DNA of 64,000 nt. Origin: Bradyrhizobium guangzhouense (GTDB lineage: Bacteria; Pseudomonadota; Alphaproteobacteria; Rhizobiales; Xanthobacteraceae). Shown here in pieces: positions 45,632 to 54,507 of the stretch. The stretch spans positions 6,984,001 to 7,048,000 of the forward strand of contig NZ_CP030053.1 in assembly GCF_004114955.1 (NCBI RefSeq), read 5' to 3'. Position 1 is the first letter of the stretch, and each line of letters starts with the position of its first letter. Under the pieces are notes generated by a model. It saw only the letters and a list, made by a program, of their open reading frames with translations. It had not been told where the DNA came from and ran no database searches. The translations under genes and the position numbers were made by a program.

Positions 45632-46624
45632 ATGGACGGAGAGTTCAGGCAGCGTCTCGAACATCGATTGGAACAGCTCGAAAACCGCGTCGCGCTGCTG
45701 GAGCGAAACCTGGGTTTCGTTGCGGCAGGTCAGAGACGTGGCTCGCTTCGAGGCCTCTGGCGACGGCCGCCGATGTGGACCTTCGAGCAATATCTGCCGC
45801 GCCTGCTCAACCTGAACGCGTTCAAGTCCGCGCCTGCGATCCCAGCGAATGCGCCGCGGGTCGCAATGGTCACGCCGAGCTACAACCATGCGCAATATAT
45901 CGGCGCCACGATCGACAGCATCGTCAACCAGGCCTACCCGAACCTGCATTATCACGTGCAGGACGGCGCTTCGATCGACGGCACCGTCGATCTCCTGAAG
46001 AGCCGCGGCAACAGCATCAGTTGGAAGAGCGAGCCGGATCAGGGCCAATCCAACGCCATCAATCTCGGTTTTGCCGGCGTCGACTGTGAGATCATGGCCT
46101 ATCTCAACAGCGACGACATGCTGCTGCCGGGGACGCTCGCTCATGTCGTCAACTATTTCATGTCGCATCCCGATGTCGACATCGTCTACGGCAACCGCAT
46201 CTTCATCGATCGTGATGGACTCGAGGTTGGACGCGCGGTGCTGCCTCGGCACGACGGCAGGACGCTGCAATATGCCGACTACATTCCGCAGGAGACGATG
46301 TTCTGGCGCAAGCGCGTGTGGGACACGATCGGCCCAATCGACGAAAGCTTCCATTTCGCGATGGACTGGGACTTCATCCTGCGGGCACAGGCAGCCGGAT
46401 TCAAATTCGCACGCCTGCCGCGGTTTCTCTCCTGCTTCCGGATCCATGACGCACAGAAAACGGCGGCAACCTACGCGGTCGGTGTCAAGGAAATGGGCAT
46501 CCTGCGGCGTCGCGTCCTCGGATTTGATCCGACACAGATTCAGATAAGGCGCGCCATTGCGCCTTATCTGCTGCGGCAGGTTGCCTATCATTACGGCTAC
46601 AAACTGGGCGTGCTGCGCTACTGA
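45632..46624 (+). CDS. Family 2 glycosyltransferase with N-terminal coiled coil
   Basis: 330 residues. Residues 1-28 (FRQRLEHRLEQLENRVALLER) form a heptad-patterned coiled coil. The GT-A domain follows: VAMVTPSYNHAQYIGATIDSI, YHVQDGASIDGTVDLL, the DxD-type AYLNSDDMLLPG, and the acceptor side DESFHFAMDWDFILRAQAAGF. A bona fide inverting transferase by motifs, donor unknown. It lies 160 bases after the sortase gene on the same strand; together with the GT-like gene at 39900 it brackets the sortase module. No hydrophobic segment. Confidence 0.88.
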   Translation: MDGEFRQRLEHRLEQLENRVALLERNLGFVAAGQRRGSLRGLWRRPPMWTFEQYLPRLLNLNAFKSAPAIPANAPRVAMVTPSYNHAQYIGATIDSIVNQAYPNLHYHVQDGASIDGTVDLLKSRGNSISWKSEPDQGQSNAINLGFAGVDCEIMAYLNSDDMLLPGTLAHVVNYFMSHPDVDIVYGNRIFIDRDGLEVGRAVLPRHDGRTLQYADYIPQETMFWRKRVWDTIGPIDESFHFAMDWDFILRAQAAGFKFARLPRFLSCFRIHDAQKTAATYAVGVKEMGILRRRVLGFDPTQIQIRRAIAPYLLRQVAYHYGYKLGVLRY

Positions 46625-46757
46625 GGACGGCGCGGTTGCGTGCGATCCGCCGCGCATTCCGCCACGCGGCATGCAGCGCCGCCGGTTGCCACTCCCGTCA
46701 ACTCACCATACGATCAGCTGACGCGCAGCCAAGAAGAACAACAGGTGAGGTCACGCC

Positions 46758-48977
46758 ATGGAAGCTCAGGTCCCTGCCGCGTCGGTTCCTGCCCGTCCAT
46801 GGTCGCCACCGCCCGATGCCAGCGACATCGTCAAGGGCATCCATGCCATGCTGCATCCACACAACATCGTGCTGGTGGGCGCGACCGACAAGCCGGGCAA
46901 TTACGCCGAGCGCATCTGGAACAATCTGGTCAAATACGGCTTCGAGGGCGGGCTCTATCCTGTCAACGCCAAGCGCGAGAGCATCTGGGGCGTACCCTGC
47001 TACAAGGATTTTGCAAGCCTCCCTGAAAAGCCCGACCACGTCCTTGTGCTGGTGCCGGCACGCTTTGCGGTGCAAGTGATTCGGGACGCCGCCGCCGCCG
47101 GCGCGCGGTCCGCTACGATCGTCACCTCGGGCTTCAGCGAATTGCAGGATGAGGAGAGCCAGAGGCTCGCCACTGAGCTGCAGCGGGCGGTGCGCGAGAC
47201 AGGGTTGGCCGTCACGGGCCCGAACTGCCTCGGCAATTTGAGCGCCGGCGAAAAGCTCTTCACCAATATCGACGACCGTACCGTCACCATGGAACAAGGC
47301 GCGGTGGCGATCGCCGGGCAGTCGGGCGCCATCGTCATGGCGGTCCGTCAGGCGCTGGAAGATCGCGGCGTCGGTGTCGGCTACATGGTGACAACAGGGA
47401 ACGAGAGCGGGCTCGAGACACCGGACCTGATGCGCTATTTCGCCGAGGATCCCAGCGTCAAGGTGATCGTGGTCTATCTCGAGGGCGTGCGCAACACCAG
47501 GGCGTTTCGCGACGCCTGCAAGGCCGCGCGTGCCGCCAGCAAGCCTGTGATCGCGCTCAAGCTCGGATCATCGGAGGGTGGTCGCGCCGCCGCAATGGCA
47601 CACACCGGCGCACTCGCGGGCTCGATCGAGACATTCGACGCGATCGCGACGCGCGAAGGCGTGATCCGCGTCGCCGGCCTCGACGAGTTGATCGAGACCA
47701 CCGAGTGCTTCGTCCACGCCGCCGTGCCCAAGGGCAACCGGCTTGCAGCGGTGACGCTGTCGGGCGGTAAGCGCGGCATGCTGATCGATGCCTTCTATGC
47801 TCAGGGCCTGAATTTCGCGCCACTGAACCCGCATGTCAGCAGTGAGCTCGGCAAGATGCTCGGACCGGGGTCGATCGTCGGCAATCCGCTCGACGCCGGC
47901 TTTGCCGCTGTCGTTGATCCCTCCGTCTACATGAAGTCGATCAAGCTGATGATCGACGATCCCGATATCGACATCGTCATCATCGACGCCGAGTTTCCCA
48001 AGGCGCCGCACGAGCAACGCGAACGGAACTTGCGCATCGTCAACGAAATGGCGGGTCGGGCCGCAAAGCCCGTGATCTATATCAGCGCGATGTCGATCGG
48101 CTTCACCGAGTTCACCAAGGGTTTGCGCAAGTCGCTGCCGCATCTGGCCGTGATGCAGGGCATGGACCGTGCGGTGACCGCAATCAAATCTCTGCTTGCC
48201 TATGCGAAGCTGCGGAAGGAGGTGCCCGACATCGTCTCGAGCTCGAAGCCGGCAGCACGCGCCGTGCTGGAGAAGGCGTTGAAGTCGGCGCGCGGCGCCG
48301 CGCTCGACGAGGTCGCCTCGAAGAAGCTGCTCAAGGCCTACGGCATCCCGGTTTCGAAGGAGGGAATCGCACAGACGGCGGCGGAGGCGGTGAAGATCGC
48401 CAAGCAGATCGGATTTCCTGTCGTGGCCAAGGTCGTCAGCGCCGAGATCCTGCACAAATCCGATATCGGCGGCGTGGTGTTGAATCTCAACAGCGCAGCC
48501 GAAGTGAAGAGGGCGTTTGCCGACATCACCGCGCGGGTGAACAAGCTGAAAGGCAAGCCACGGCTCGACGGCATCCTGATCGCGCAGCAGGTCAAGGCCG
48601 ACCTCGAGCTCGTGGTCGGCGCCTCGCTGGACGCCGAGATGGGGCCGGTCGTGCTGTTCGGCACCGGGGGCATCGATATCGAGCTGATGAAGGACGTGGC
48701 GCTGGCCGGCGCACCGCTGGACGAGGCCGAGGCGCGGCTCCTGATCGGCCGGACCAAGGCCGGCATCAAGATGCGCGGCTATCGCGGCAAGCCCGTGTTG
48801 CACGAGGCTTCCGCCATAAAGGCGCTGGTCGGCCTGTCCAACCTGATCGCGGATGCCGGCGACCGGATCGCCTCGATCGATGTCAATCCATTCCTGATCA
48901 ACGCCAGGACGGGCGTTGCGGTCGATGCGCTGATCGTGCTGAACAATGCTGCGGCAAAACGCGCGGCTGGCCATTGA
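46758..48977 (+). CDS. NDP-forming acyl-CoA synthetase (acetate-CoA ligase-like)
   Basis: 739 residues with the acyl-CoA synthetase (ADP-forming) arrangement. Rossmann CoA-binding domain (HNIVLVGATDKPGNYAERIW, PVNAKRESIWGVPCYKDF), succinyl-CoA-ligase-like domains with the phospho-His loop AAMAHTGALAGS, and a C-terminal ATP-grasp domain (KKLLKAYGIPVSKEG; VVAKVVSAEILHKSDIGGVVLNL). Converts an acid, CoA and a nucleoside triphosphate to an acyl-CoA. The substrate is not readable. Related proteins serve acetate, phenylacetate, pimelate and ferulate, and some are acetyltransferase fusions, which this one is not. Confidence 0.88.
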   Translation: MEAQVPAASVPARPWSPPPDASDIVKGIHAMLHPHNIVLVGATDKPGNYAERIWNNLVKYGFEGGLYPVNAKRESIWGVPCYKDFASLPEKPDHVLVLVPARFAVQVIRDAAAAGARSATIVTSGFSELQDEESQRLATELQRAVRETGLAVTGPNCLGNLSAGEKLFTNIDDRTVTMEQGAVAIAGQSGAIVMAVRQALEDRGVGVGYMVTTGNESGLETPDLMRYFAEDPSVKVIVVYLEGVRNTRAFRDACKAARAASKPVIALKLGSSEGGRAAAMAHTGALAGSIETFDAIATREGVIRVAGLDELIETTECFVHAAVPKGNRLAAVTLSGGKRGMLIDAFYAQGLNFAPLNPHVSSELGKMLGPGSIVGNPLDAGFAAVVDPSVYMKSIKLMIDDPDIDIVIIDAEFPKAPHEQRERNLRIVNEMAGRAAKPVIYISAMSIGFTEFTKGLRKSLPHLAVMQGMDRAVTAIKSLLAYAKLRKEVPDIVSSSKPAARAVLEKALKSARGAALDEVASKKLLKAYGIPVSKEGIAQTAAEAVKIAKQIGFPVVAKVVSAEILHKSDIGGVVLNLNSAAEVKRAFADITARVNKLKGKPRLDGILIAQQVKADLELVVGASLDAEMGPVVLFGTGGIDIELMKDVALAGAPLDEAEARLLIGRTKAGIKMRGYRGKPVLHEASAIKALVGLSNLIADAGDRIASIDVNPFLINARTGVAVDALIVLNNAAAKRAAGH

Positions 48978-48983
48978 TGTCGC

Positions 48984-49071
48984 GTAGGGCGGATTAGCGC
49001 CAGCGTAATCCGCCAGTTTGTAGGCCGGCGGACGATAAAGTGGCGGGTTACGCTTCGCTAACCCGCCCTAC
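48984..49071. repeat. Palindromic element, GTAGGGCGGATTAGC family
   Basis: GTAGGGCGGATTAGC...GCGTAATCCGCC and GGCGGGTTACGC...GCTAACCCGCCCTAC pair along the element. Third member with 27791 and 32618. It starts 7 bases after the acyl-CoA synthetase stop. Confidence 0.85.
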
Positions 49072-49125
49072 GTACCATGACTGGCTCCCTTCCAACTTCC
49101 GGGCATTGGCCGTAGACTCCACTTC

Positions 49126-49956
49126 ATGGCACGCGCGAGCAATCTTGTGATCGGAACGGCGACATTGACGGTGATCGCCGTCGCGTTCGGCGGTCTGCTC
49201 GGCGTGCAGAAATGGCGCGCCAGCCAGAGCCGCAGCCAATTGCGCGTCGTTTTCGAAGGCGGTTCCGCAAGCGGACTGCGCCGCGGCGGTCCGGTCAATT
49301 TCGACGGTGTGCCCGCCGGCCAGATCCTGTCGATCCAGCTGCAAAGTCCGCGCAAGGTCGTGGCGCTGGTGTCGCTCGACAACACCGCACCGATCCGCAA
49401 GGACACCGTGGCCGGCATCGAGTTCCAGGGCCTTACCGGCGTTGCCGCGGTCTCGCTGATTGGCGGCGCCCCGTCTGCGCCGCCGGTGCCGCTGGACTCG
49501 GACGGCATCCCCGTGCTGACCGCCGATCTCAGCGATGCCGAATCCATCGTCGACACGCTGCACAGCGTCGACCGCACCATCGTCAGCAACGCGCCCGCAA
49601 TCAAGGACGGCCTGCGGACGTTCGAAAACTACACCGCCGATCTCAGCGGCAAGGGCGAGGAGATCGACGCCGTGATGCTCAAGGTCGACAATGCATTTGC
49701 AGGCTTCGACAAGGCTGTTACGAAGATCGAGGGCGCGGTGCCGGGTTTCGTCGACGGCAAGGCCGACGAGCTGTTCGAAAAGGTGAAGGGGCTGCACGAG
49801 CTCGCCGACACCATGAAGAAGAAATCGGCGAGCTTCCTCGAGGACACCCGTCGCTCTCTGCTCGATGTCAGCGAGGCCGCCAACAAGATGAGCGGGCTGC
49901 CTGCTCCCGCCGCCGCCCCGCGCCCGCCACGCAAGCCGGCGCAGCCGAAGCGATAG
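49126..49956 (+). CDS. Orphan MCE/MlaD-domain protein
   Basis: 276 residues with one N-terminal membrane anchor (LVIGTATLTVIAVAFGGLLGV), the MCE domain (LRVVFEGGSASGLRRGGPVNFDGVPAGQI; ...EFQGLTGVAAVSLIGG) at about residues 38-115, a helical region, and a Pro/Ala/Arg-rich tail. MCE proteins are the periplasmic lipid-carrying part of Mla-type transporters. No MlaE permease or MlaF ATPase gene is adjacent. The long helical segment (residues 145-240, amphipathic repeats of KxxDxxFxxxxKAV type) could form a coiled tube. Confidence 0.85.
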   Translation: MARASNLVIGTATLTVIAVAFGGLLGVQKWRASQSRSQLRVVFEGGSASGLRRGGPVNFDGVPAGQILSIQLQSPRKVVALVSLDNTAPIRKDTVAGIEFQGLTGVAAVSLIGGAPSAPPVPLDSDGIPVLTADLSDAESIVDTLHSVDRTIVSNAPAIKDGLRTFENYTADLSGKGEEIDAVMLKVDNAFAGFDKAVTKIEGAVPGFVDGKADELFEKVKGLHELADTMKKKSASFLEDTRRSLLDVSEAANKMSGLPAPAAAPRPPRKPAQPKR

Positions 49957-49965
49957 AGCCTGTTC

Positions 49966-51006
49966 CTAGTAATTGCTCGGCGCCGTCTCATTTGGAATGC
50001 CATCGATCGGGCATTCGGCCGTACCCGGCGTCGAGCGCGTCATCGCCTCGACCATGTCCCGCGTTCCTTCCGGATCGGCGATCCAGTTCTTGTAGAAATC
50101 ATACGGGCAGGCCGCGACACCGCGTGGGCTGTCGCCGGAGTTGATCATGCCGGTGTAGCCGCGGTGAACCAGCTTGTAGAGATGGTTCTGCGACTGGCCG
50201 TTACGGCGCGCATCGCGGATCAGGTGTTTCGAGAGCTGCGCGTACTGGATGCCATAATCCTCCTCGCCGCATTCGCCGAGTGTACGGCCATCGAAACCGA
50301 TGATCGCGGAATGGCCGAAGTACGAATAGACGCCGTCGAAGCCGGCGGCATTGGCAACCGCGACATAGACGTTGTTGGCCCAGGCCATGGCCTTGGAGAT
50401 CATGACCTGCTGCTCCTTGGCAGGGTACATGTAGCCCTGGCAGCGTACGATCAGCTCGGCACCCTTCATCGCGCAGTCGCGCCAGATCTCCGGGAAATTG
50501 CCATCGTCGCATATGATCAGGCTGACCTTCATGCCCTTGGGGCCTTCGGAGACATAGGTGCAATTGCCGGGATACCAGCCTTCGATCGGCACCCAGGGCA
50601 TGATCTTGCGGTACTTCTGAACGATCTCACCCTTGTCGTTCATCAGGATCAGGGTGTTGTAGGGCGCCTTGTGCGGATGCTCCTCGTGGCGCTCGCCGGT
50701 CAACGAAAACACGCCCCACACTTTTGCCTTGCGGCAGGCCTCGGCGAAGATTGCGGTCTCTTCGCCTGGGACCACCGAGGCCGTCTCGTACATCTCCTTG
50801 GAGTCGTACATGATGCCCTGGGTGGAATATTCGGGGAAGATCACGAGATCCATGCCGGGCAGTCCGACCTTCATGCCGACGATCATGTCGGCGATCTTGC
50901 GGGCGTTGTCGAGCACCTCGGCCTTGGTGTGCAGGCGGGGCATCTTGTAGTTCACCACTGCGACGCCGACGGTGTCGTTGCTGCTGGAAATATCGCCGTG
51001 AAGCAT
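49966..51006 (-). CDS. amiE: Aliphatic amidase
   Basis: 346 residues, the exact length of the Pseudomonas aeruginosa aliphatic amidase as I remember it. [20 protein letters not shown] opens it. The nitrilase-superfamily catalytic triad is in the known places: E59 (FPEYS), K134 (KYRKIMPW), C166 (IICDDGN). The C-terminal extension ([19 protein letters not shown]) also fits. It hydrolyses short aliphatic amides (acetamide, propionamide, formamide) to the acid and ammonia in the cytosol. Last gene of the minus-strand amide/urea cluster, 45 bases after the FmdB gene; GGAG precedes the ATG. Confidence 0.93.
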   Translation of the reverse strand: MLHGDISSSNDTVGVAVVNYKMPRLHTKAEVLDNARKIADMIVGMKVGLPGMDLVIFPEYSTQGIMYDSKEMYETASVVPGEETAIFAEACRKAKVWGVFSLTGERHEEHPHKAPYNTLILMNDKGEIVQKYRKIMPWVPIEGWYPGNCTYVSEGPKGMKVSLIICDDGNFPEIWRDCAMKGAELIVRCQGYMYPAKEQQVMISKAMAWANNVYVAVANAAGFDGVYSYFGHSAIIGFDGRTLGECGEEDYGIQYAQLSKHLIRDARRNGQSQNHLYKLVHRGYTGMINSGDSPRGVAACPYDFYKNWIADPEGTRDMVEAMTRSTPGTAECPIDGIPNETAPSNY

Positions 51007-51051
51007 GTTGGACGCTCCTGTCTTTTATTGGTTCGATGTTGGCGTTTGGCG

Positions 51052-51429
51052 TCAGTGGCTGATCATCCAGGGGCGCGCCGTTGGAAAGCCCTTCGCGCCG
51101 CTTTTGGTCTTGGTCATCAACCGCGCGGGCCTCTTCTTGTCCGTCCCGCTCTTGTCCTTGACGGTCTTGCCCGACGAGCAGCAGCCGCAGCCGGGACCGT
51201 GCGAAGCCTTGTATTGTGTCAGCGTCTGCGGCGCATGCGAGCTGCGCTCGTTGACGGCATGTGCCTTGCGCTTGTCTGCCGGCATGCAGAAGAAGTTCGG
51301 CGCGGTCAGGATGACGCGCGGCGCCATCGTCTCGCAGGTCGGGCAGTTTTGCGGATCGTCGCACTCCGCCATCGGACGCAAATCCTTGAACGGACCGCAA
51401 TCGTCACAGAGATATTCGTAGACCGGCAT
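51052..51429 (-). CDS. fmdB: FmdB-family zinc ribbon protein
   Basis: 125 residues. MPVYEYLCDDCG with Cys pairs C8/C11 and C29/C32 (CPTC) makes the FmdB-type zinc ribbon; a second cluster, CGCC, follows at about residue 85. In methylotrophs fmdB lies next to formamidase and was proposed to regulate it. Here it again lies between the formamidase and the aliphatic amidase. A palindromic element follows upstream of it, in the gap to fmdA. Confidence 0.88.
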   Translation of the reverse strand: MPVYEYLCDDCGPFKDLRPMAECDDPQNCPTCETMAPRVILTAPNFFCMPADKRKAHAVNERSSHAPQTLTQYKASHGPGCGCCSSGKTVKDKSGTDKKRPARLMTKTKSGAKGFPTARPWMISH

Positions 51430-51455
51430 CTTTTTGTCCTTCGTGTTCTTTGATC

Positions 51456-51508
51456 CGTCAGTCCTTCGAGCTCGCCTTGCCCTGCAAGGCGAGCACCTCA
51501 GGATGACG
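51456..51508. repeat. Short palindromic element in the fmdA-fmdB gap
   Basis: CGTCAGTCCTTCGAG...CTCGCCTTGCCCTGCAAGGCGAG...CTCAGGATGACG, with a perfect central hairpin CTCGCCTTG-CCCTG-CAAGGCGAG stem. It is unlike the other families in the window and could slow transcription into fmdB and amiE. Confidence 0.7.
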
Positions 51509-51520
51509 GGGACGCACCGC

Positions 51521-52750
51521 TCACTTGTCCGGCGAGATCGGCATCTGGATGTCGCCGGCGATGTGCTTGATCGGCCCCGCCGCCGACGGCATCACGTCGA
51601 AGTCGAAGATCTCCGTCGGCAGCCACAGCGTGGCGCAGGCGTTGGGCACGTCGACCACGCCGGAGATGTGGCCCTGGCACGGCGCGGTGCCGAGGATCGA
51701 ATAGGCCTGAGCGCCGGAGTAGCCGAACTTCTTCAGATATTCGATCGCATTCAAGCAGGCCTGGCGGTAGGCAATGTGCACGTCGAGATAATGCTGCTTG
51801 CCTTGCTCGTCGACCGAGATGCCTTCGAAGATCAGATAGTCCTTGTAGTTCGGCGTGATCGGCGACGGCTTGAAGATCGGATTCTTGATGCCGTATTTCG
51901 ACATGCCGTCCTTGATCACCTCGACCTTGAGGTGCAGCCAGCCGGCCATCTCGATCGCACCGCAGAAGGTGATCTCGCCGTCTCCCTGACTGAAATGCAG
52001 GTCGCCCATCGACAGACCGGCGCCGGGCACATAGACCGGGAAGTAGATCTTCGAGCCGCGCGAGAGATCCTTGATGTCGCAATTGCCGCCGTGCTCCCGC
52101 GGCGGCACAGTGCGCGCGCCTTCTGCGCCGATCTTGGCTTTGACGTCGCCCTTGGCACGGCCGCCATGCGCCGTCGCCGCGAATGGCGGATTGGCAAGGC
52201 CGGGAACGCGGGTCGGGTTGGTCGAGATCAGCTCGGCCTCGCGCTTGTTCCAGGTCTCCAGCATCTTCGGATCGGGCAGACAGCCGATCAGGCCGGGATG
52301 GATCAAGCCGGCGAAGTTGACGCCGGGCACGTGGCGCGACGAGGTGTAGAGACCCTTGATGTCCCAGATCGACTTCTGCGCCAGCGGGAAATGGTCGGTG
52401 AGGAAGCCGCCGCCGTTCTGCTTGGAGAAGAAGCCGTTGAAGCCCCAGAGGCTCTCCTTCATCGGACCGACGTCGAGCAGGTCAACCACCAGAAGATCGC
52501 CCGGCTCGGCGCCCTTGACGCCGATCGGCCCCGAGAGGAAGTGCACGATCGACAGATCGATGTCGCGCACGTCGTCGGCGGAATCATTGTTCTTGATGAA
52601 GCCGCCGGTCCAGTCGTAAGTCTCGATGATGAAATCGTCGCCGGGATTGACCCAGGCCACGATCGGGATGTCGGGGTGCCAGCGATTGTGCACCATGTCA
52701 TTTTCGTAAGCCGACTTGGTGAGATCGACCTTGATCAGTGTCTCTGGCAT
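51521..52750 (-). CDS. fmdA: Formamidase (acetamidase/formamidase family)
   Basis: 409 residues, near the usual 407. FmdA fold: TLIKVDLTKSAYENDMVHNRWHPDIP, the HLQ-type metal/active region (ISGVVDVPNACATLWLP, MGDLHFSQGDGEITFCGAIE) and HNRWHPDIP. It hydrolyses formamide to formate and ammonia. It is unrelated in fold to AmiE encoded two genes downstream, so the cluster has two different amide hydrolases. GGGGAG seven bases before the ATG. Lies 27 bases after the urtE stop, so it is the sixth gene of the same transcript. Confidence 0.93.
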   Translation of the reverse strand: MPETLIKVDLTKSAYENDMVHNRWHPDIPIVAWVNPGDDFIIETYDWTGGFIKNNDSADDVRDIDLSIVHFLSGPIGVKGAEPGDLLVVDLLDVGPMKESLWGFNGFFSKQNGGGFLTDHFPLAQKSIWDIKGLYTSSRHVPGVNFAGLIHPGLIGCLPDPKMLETWNKREAELISTNPTRVPGLANPPFAATAHGGRAKGDVKAKIGAEGARTVPPREHGGNCDIKDLSRGSKIYFPVYVPGAGLSMGDLHFSQGDGEITFCGAIEMAGWLHLKVEVIKDGMSKYGIKNPIFKPSPITPNYKDYLIFEGISVDEQGKQHYLDVHIAYRQACLNAIEYLKKFGYSGAQAYSILGTAPCQGHISGVVDVPNACATLWLPTEIFDFDVMPSAAGPIKHIAGDIQMPISPDK

Positions 52751-52777
52751 CGAGAGGCTCCCCTTTACTACGGTTGG

Positions 52778-53467
52778 TTAGACGGACAGATATTTCGAGA
52801 CTTGCGCAGCATCGACGGCGTCGCGCGGATCATCGCGCACGATCTCGCCGTTCTCGATGACCAGCACGCGGTCGGCGATATCGAGCGCGAAGCTCAGGAC
52901 CTGCTCGGACACGACGATCGACAGGCCCTTCTCGTCACGAATGCGCTTGAGCGTGCGTGCCATGTCCTTGATGATCGAGGGCTGAATGCCTTCGGTCGGC
53001 TCGTCGAGCAGCAGCACTTTCGGCTTGGTCGCCAGCGCCCGGGCGATGGCGAGCTGTTGCTGTTGCCCGCCGGAGAGATTGCCGCCGCGACGACCCTTCA
53101 TCTCCAGCAGCACCGGAAACAGCTCATAGATGTCACTGGGCACTTCGGAGCCGCCGGAGACGACGAGTCCGGTCTCGATGTTCTCCTTCACGGTCATGGT
53201 GGAGAAGATCATGCGACCCTGCGGGACGTAAGCGAGGCCCTTGGCGACGCGCTCATAACTGGGCAGGCCGACCAGTTCCGCGCCGTCCATGTTCACCGAC
53301 CCGCTTTTGGTCGGCAGAATGCCCATCAGCGATTTCATCAACGTGGTCTTGCCCATGCCGTTGCGACCCATGATCGCAACGATCTCGTTGGGCGCGACCT
53401 TGACGTTGAGGCCGTGCAGCACCTCGCTCTGGCCGTAGGCGACGTGAAGATCGGAAATTGCCAGCAT
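52778..53467 (-). CDS. urtE: Urea/amide ABC transporter ATPase UrtE
   Basis: 229 residues from MLAISDLHVAYGQSEV (start 53467), the usual UrtE length; the frame is open further but runs into the palindromic element. Walker A GRNGMGKTT, signature LSGGQQQQLAIARAL, Walker B LLLDEPTEGIQPSII (the IQ/PSII part is characteristic of LivF/UrtE). Second ATPase of the importer, on the inner face of the cytoplasmic membrane. Confidence 0.93.
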   Translation of the reverse strand: MLAISDLHVAYGQSEVLHGLNVKVAPNEIVAIMGRNGMGKTTLMKSLMGILPTKSGSVNMDGAELVGLPSYERVAKGLAYVPQGRMIFSTMTVKENIETGLVVSGGSEVPSDIYELFPVLLEMKGRRGGNLSGGQQQQLAIARALATKPKVLLLDEPTEGIQPSIIKDMARTLKRIRDEKGLSIVVSEQVLSFALDIADRVLVIENGEIVRDDPRDAVDAAQVSKYLSV

Positions 53468-53495
53468 GACGCGCTCCTTAGGCTCGGTGTGCCTT

Positions 53496-53643
53496 CCTTC
53501 TCCCCTTGGAGAAGGTGGCGCGGGCGAAGCCCGCGACGGATGAGGGGTATGCATCTGCGGATACGAGCGGCAATTTGATGCGCGGAGGGATACCCCTCAC
53601 CCGGATCGCTTCCGCGATCCGACCTCTCCCACGAGGGGAGAGG
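53496..53643. repeat. Palindromic element between urtD and urtE
   Basis: CCTTCTCCCCTTGGAGAAGG and CCTCTCCCACGAGGGGAGAGG are terminal hairpins; inside, GGATGAGGGGTATGC and GGATACCCCTCACCC pair. It fills the urtD-urtE gap, the only gap above 130 bases within the operon, and may reduce read-through to urtE-fmdA-amiE. Confidence 0.8.
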
Positions 53644-53687
53644 TGCACCGTTACTGCCGCTCCAGACTCGCTCGCTTTCATCATCAC

Positions 53688-54443
53688 TCAATGCCCCAGA
53701 TAGACTTCAATGACCTTGGGATCGTTCTGCACCTTCTCCATGGTCCCCTCGGAGAGGATCTGGCCCTGATGCAGCACGGTGACTTTGTGCGCGATGTCCT
53801 CCACGAACTTCATGTCGTGCTCGATCACCAGCACCGACCGGTTCTTGATGATGCGATTGAGCAGCTCGGCAGTCTTGGCGCGCTCGGAGACGCTCATGCC
53901 GGCGACCGGCTCGTCCAGCATCAGAAGATCCGGGTCCTGGATCAGCAGCATGCCGATCTCGAGCCATTGCTTCTGGCCGTGGCTGAGCAGATCGGCGCTC
54001 ATGTTCAGCTTGTCCTTCAGGAAGATCATCTCGGCCACTTCGTGCACGCGGTCGCGCACGGCGGCATCGCGGGTGAAGGTCAGCGCGCCGAACACCGAGC
54101 GGCCGCGCGGATAGGAGATCTCCAGATTCTCGAACACGGTGAGGTCGTCGTAGATCGACGGGTTCTGGAACTTGCGTCCCACTCCGGCCTTGACGATCTC
54201 GTTCTCCTTCATCCGCGTCAGCTCCTTGCCGCGGAACTGAATCGAGCCTGACGTTGCTCTGGTCTTGCCGCAGATCAGGTCGAGCACGGTGGTCTTGCCG
54301 GCGCCGTTCGGGCCGATGATGACGCGGATCTCGTTCTCGTCGACGTAGAAAGAGAGATCGTTGACCGCTTTGAAGCCGTCAAACGACACGGTAAGCGCTT
54401 CGACAGCGAGCAGGAATTCCTTGGGCTGATGACCGACGAGCAT
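53688..54443 (-). CDS. urtD: Urea/amide ABC transporter ATPase UrtD
   Basis: 251 residues. Walker A GPNGAGKTT, signature LSHGQKQWLEIGMLL (LSHGQ in place of LSGGQ is usual in UrtD), Walker B LMLDEPVAGMSV. GGAGATAGG precedes the ATG. The initiation region is duplicated upstream (see the leader feature). Forms the ATPase pair with UrtE. Confidence 0.93.
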   Translation of the reverse strand: MLVGHQPKEFLLAVEALTVSFDGFKAVNDLSFYVDENEIRVIIGPNGAGKTTVLDLICGKTRATSGSIQFRGKELTRMKENEIVKAGVGRKFQNPSIYDDLTVFENLEISYPRGRSVFGALTFTRDAAVRDRVHEVAEMIFLKDKLNMSADLLSHGQKQWLEIGMLLIQDPDLLMLDEPVAGMSVSERAKTAELLNRIIKNRSVLVIEHDMKFVEDIAHKVTVLHQGQILSEGTMEKVQNDPKVIEVYLGH

Positions 54444-54446
54444 GAC

Positions 54447-54497
54447 CTATCTCCTCACTGCCGGCGTGGCATCGGCATCGTGATGACCTACGAGCAT
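54447..54497 (-). other. Tandem-duplicated translation start, 16-codon leader frame
   Basis: About 40 bases around the urtD start (54427 onward) recur imperfectly at 54481 (TGATGACCxACGAGCATGA...TCTCCTCACT), offset by 54 bases. The upstream copy has its own GAGGAG and ATG and encodes MLVGHHDADATPAVRR, whose first five residues equal those of UrtD, and stops 4 bases before the urtD ATG. A translated leader here could couple urtC to urtD. Confidence 0.6.
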
Positions 54498-54507
54498 GAT
54501 GATCTCC

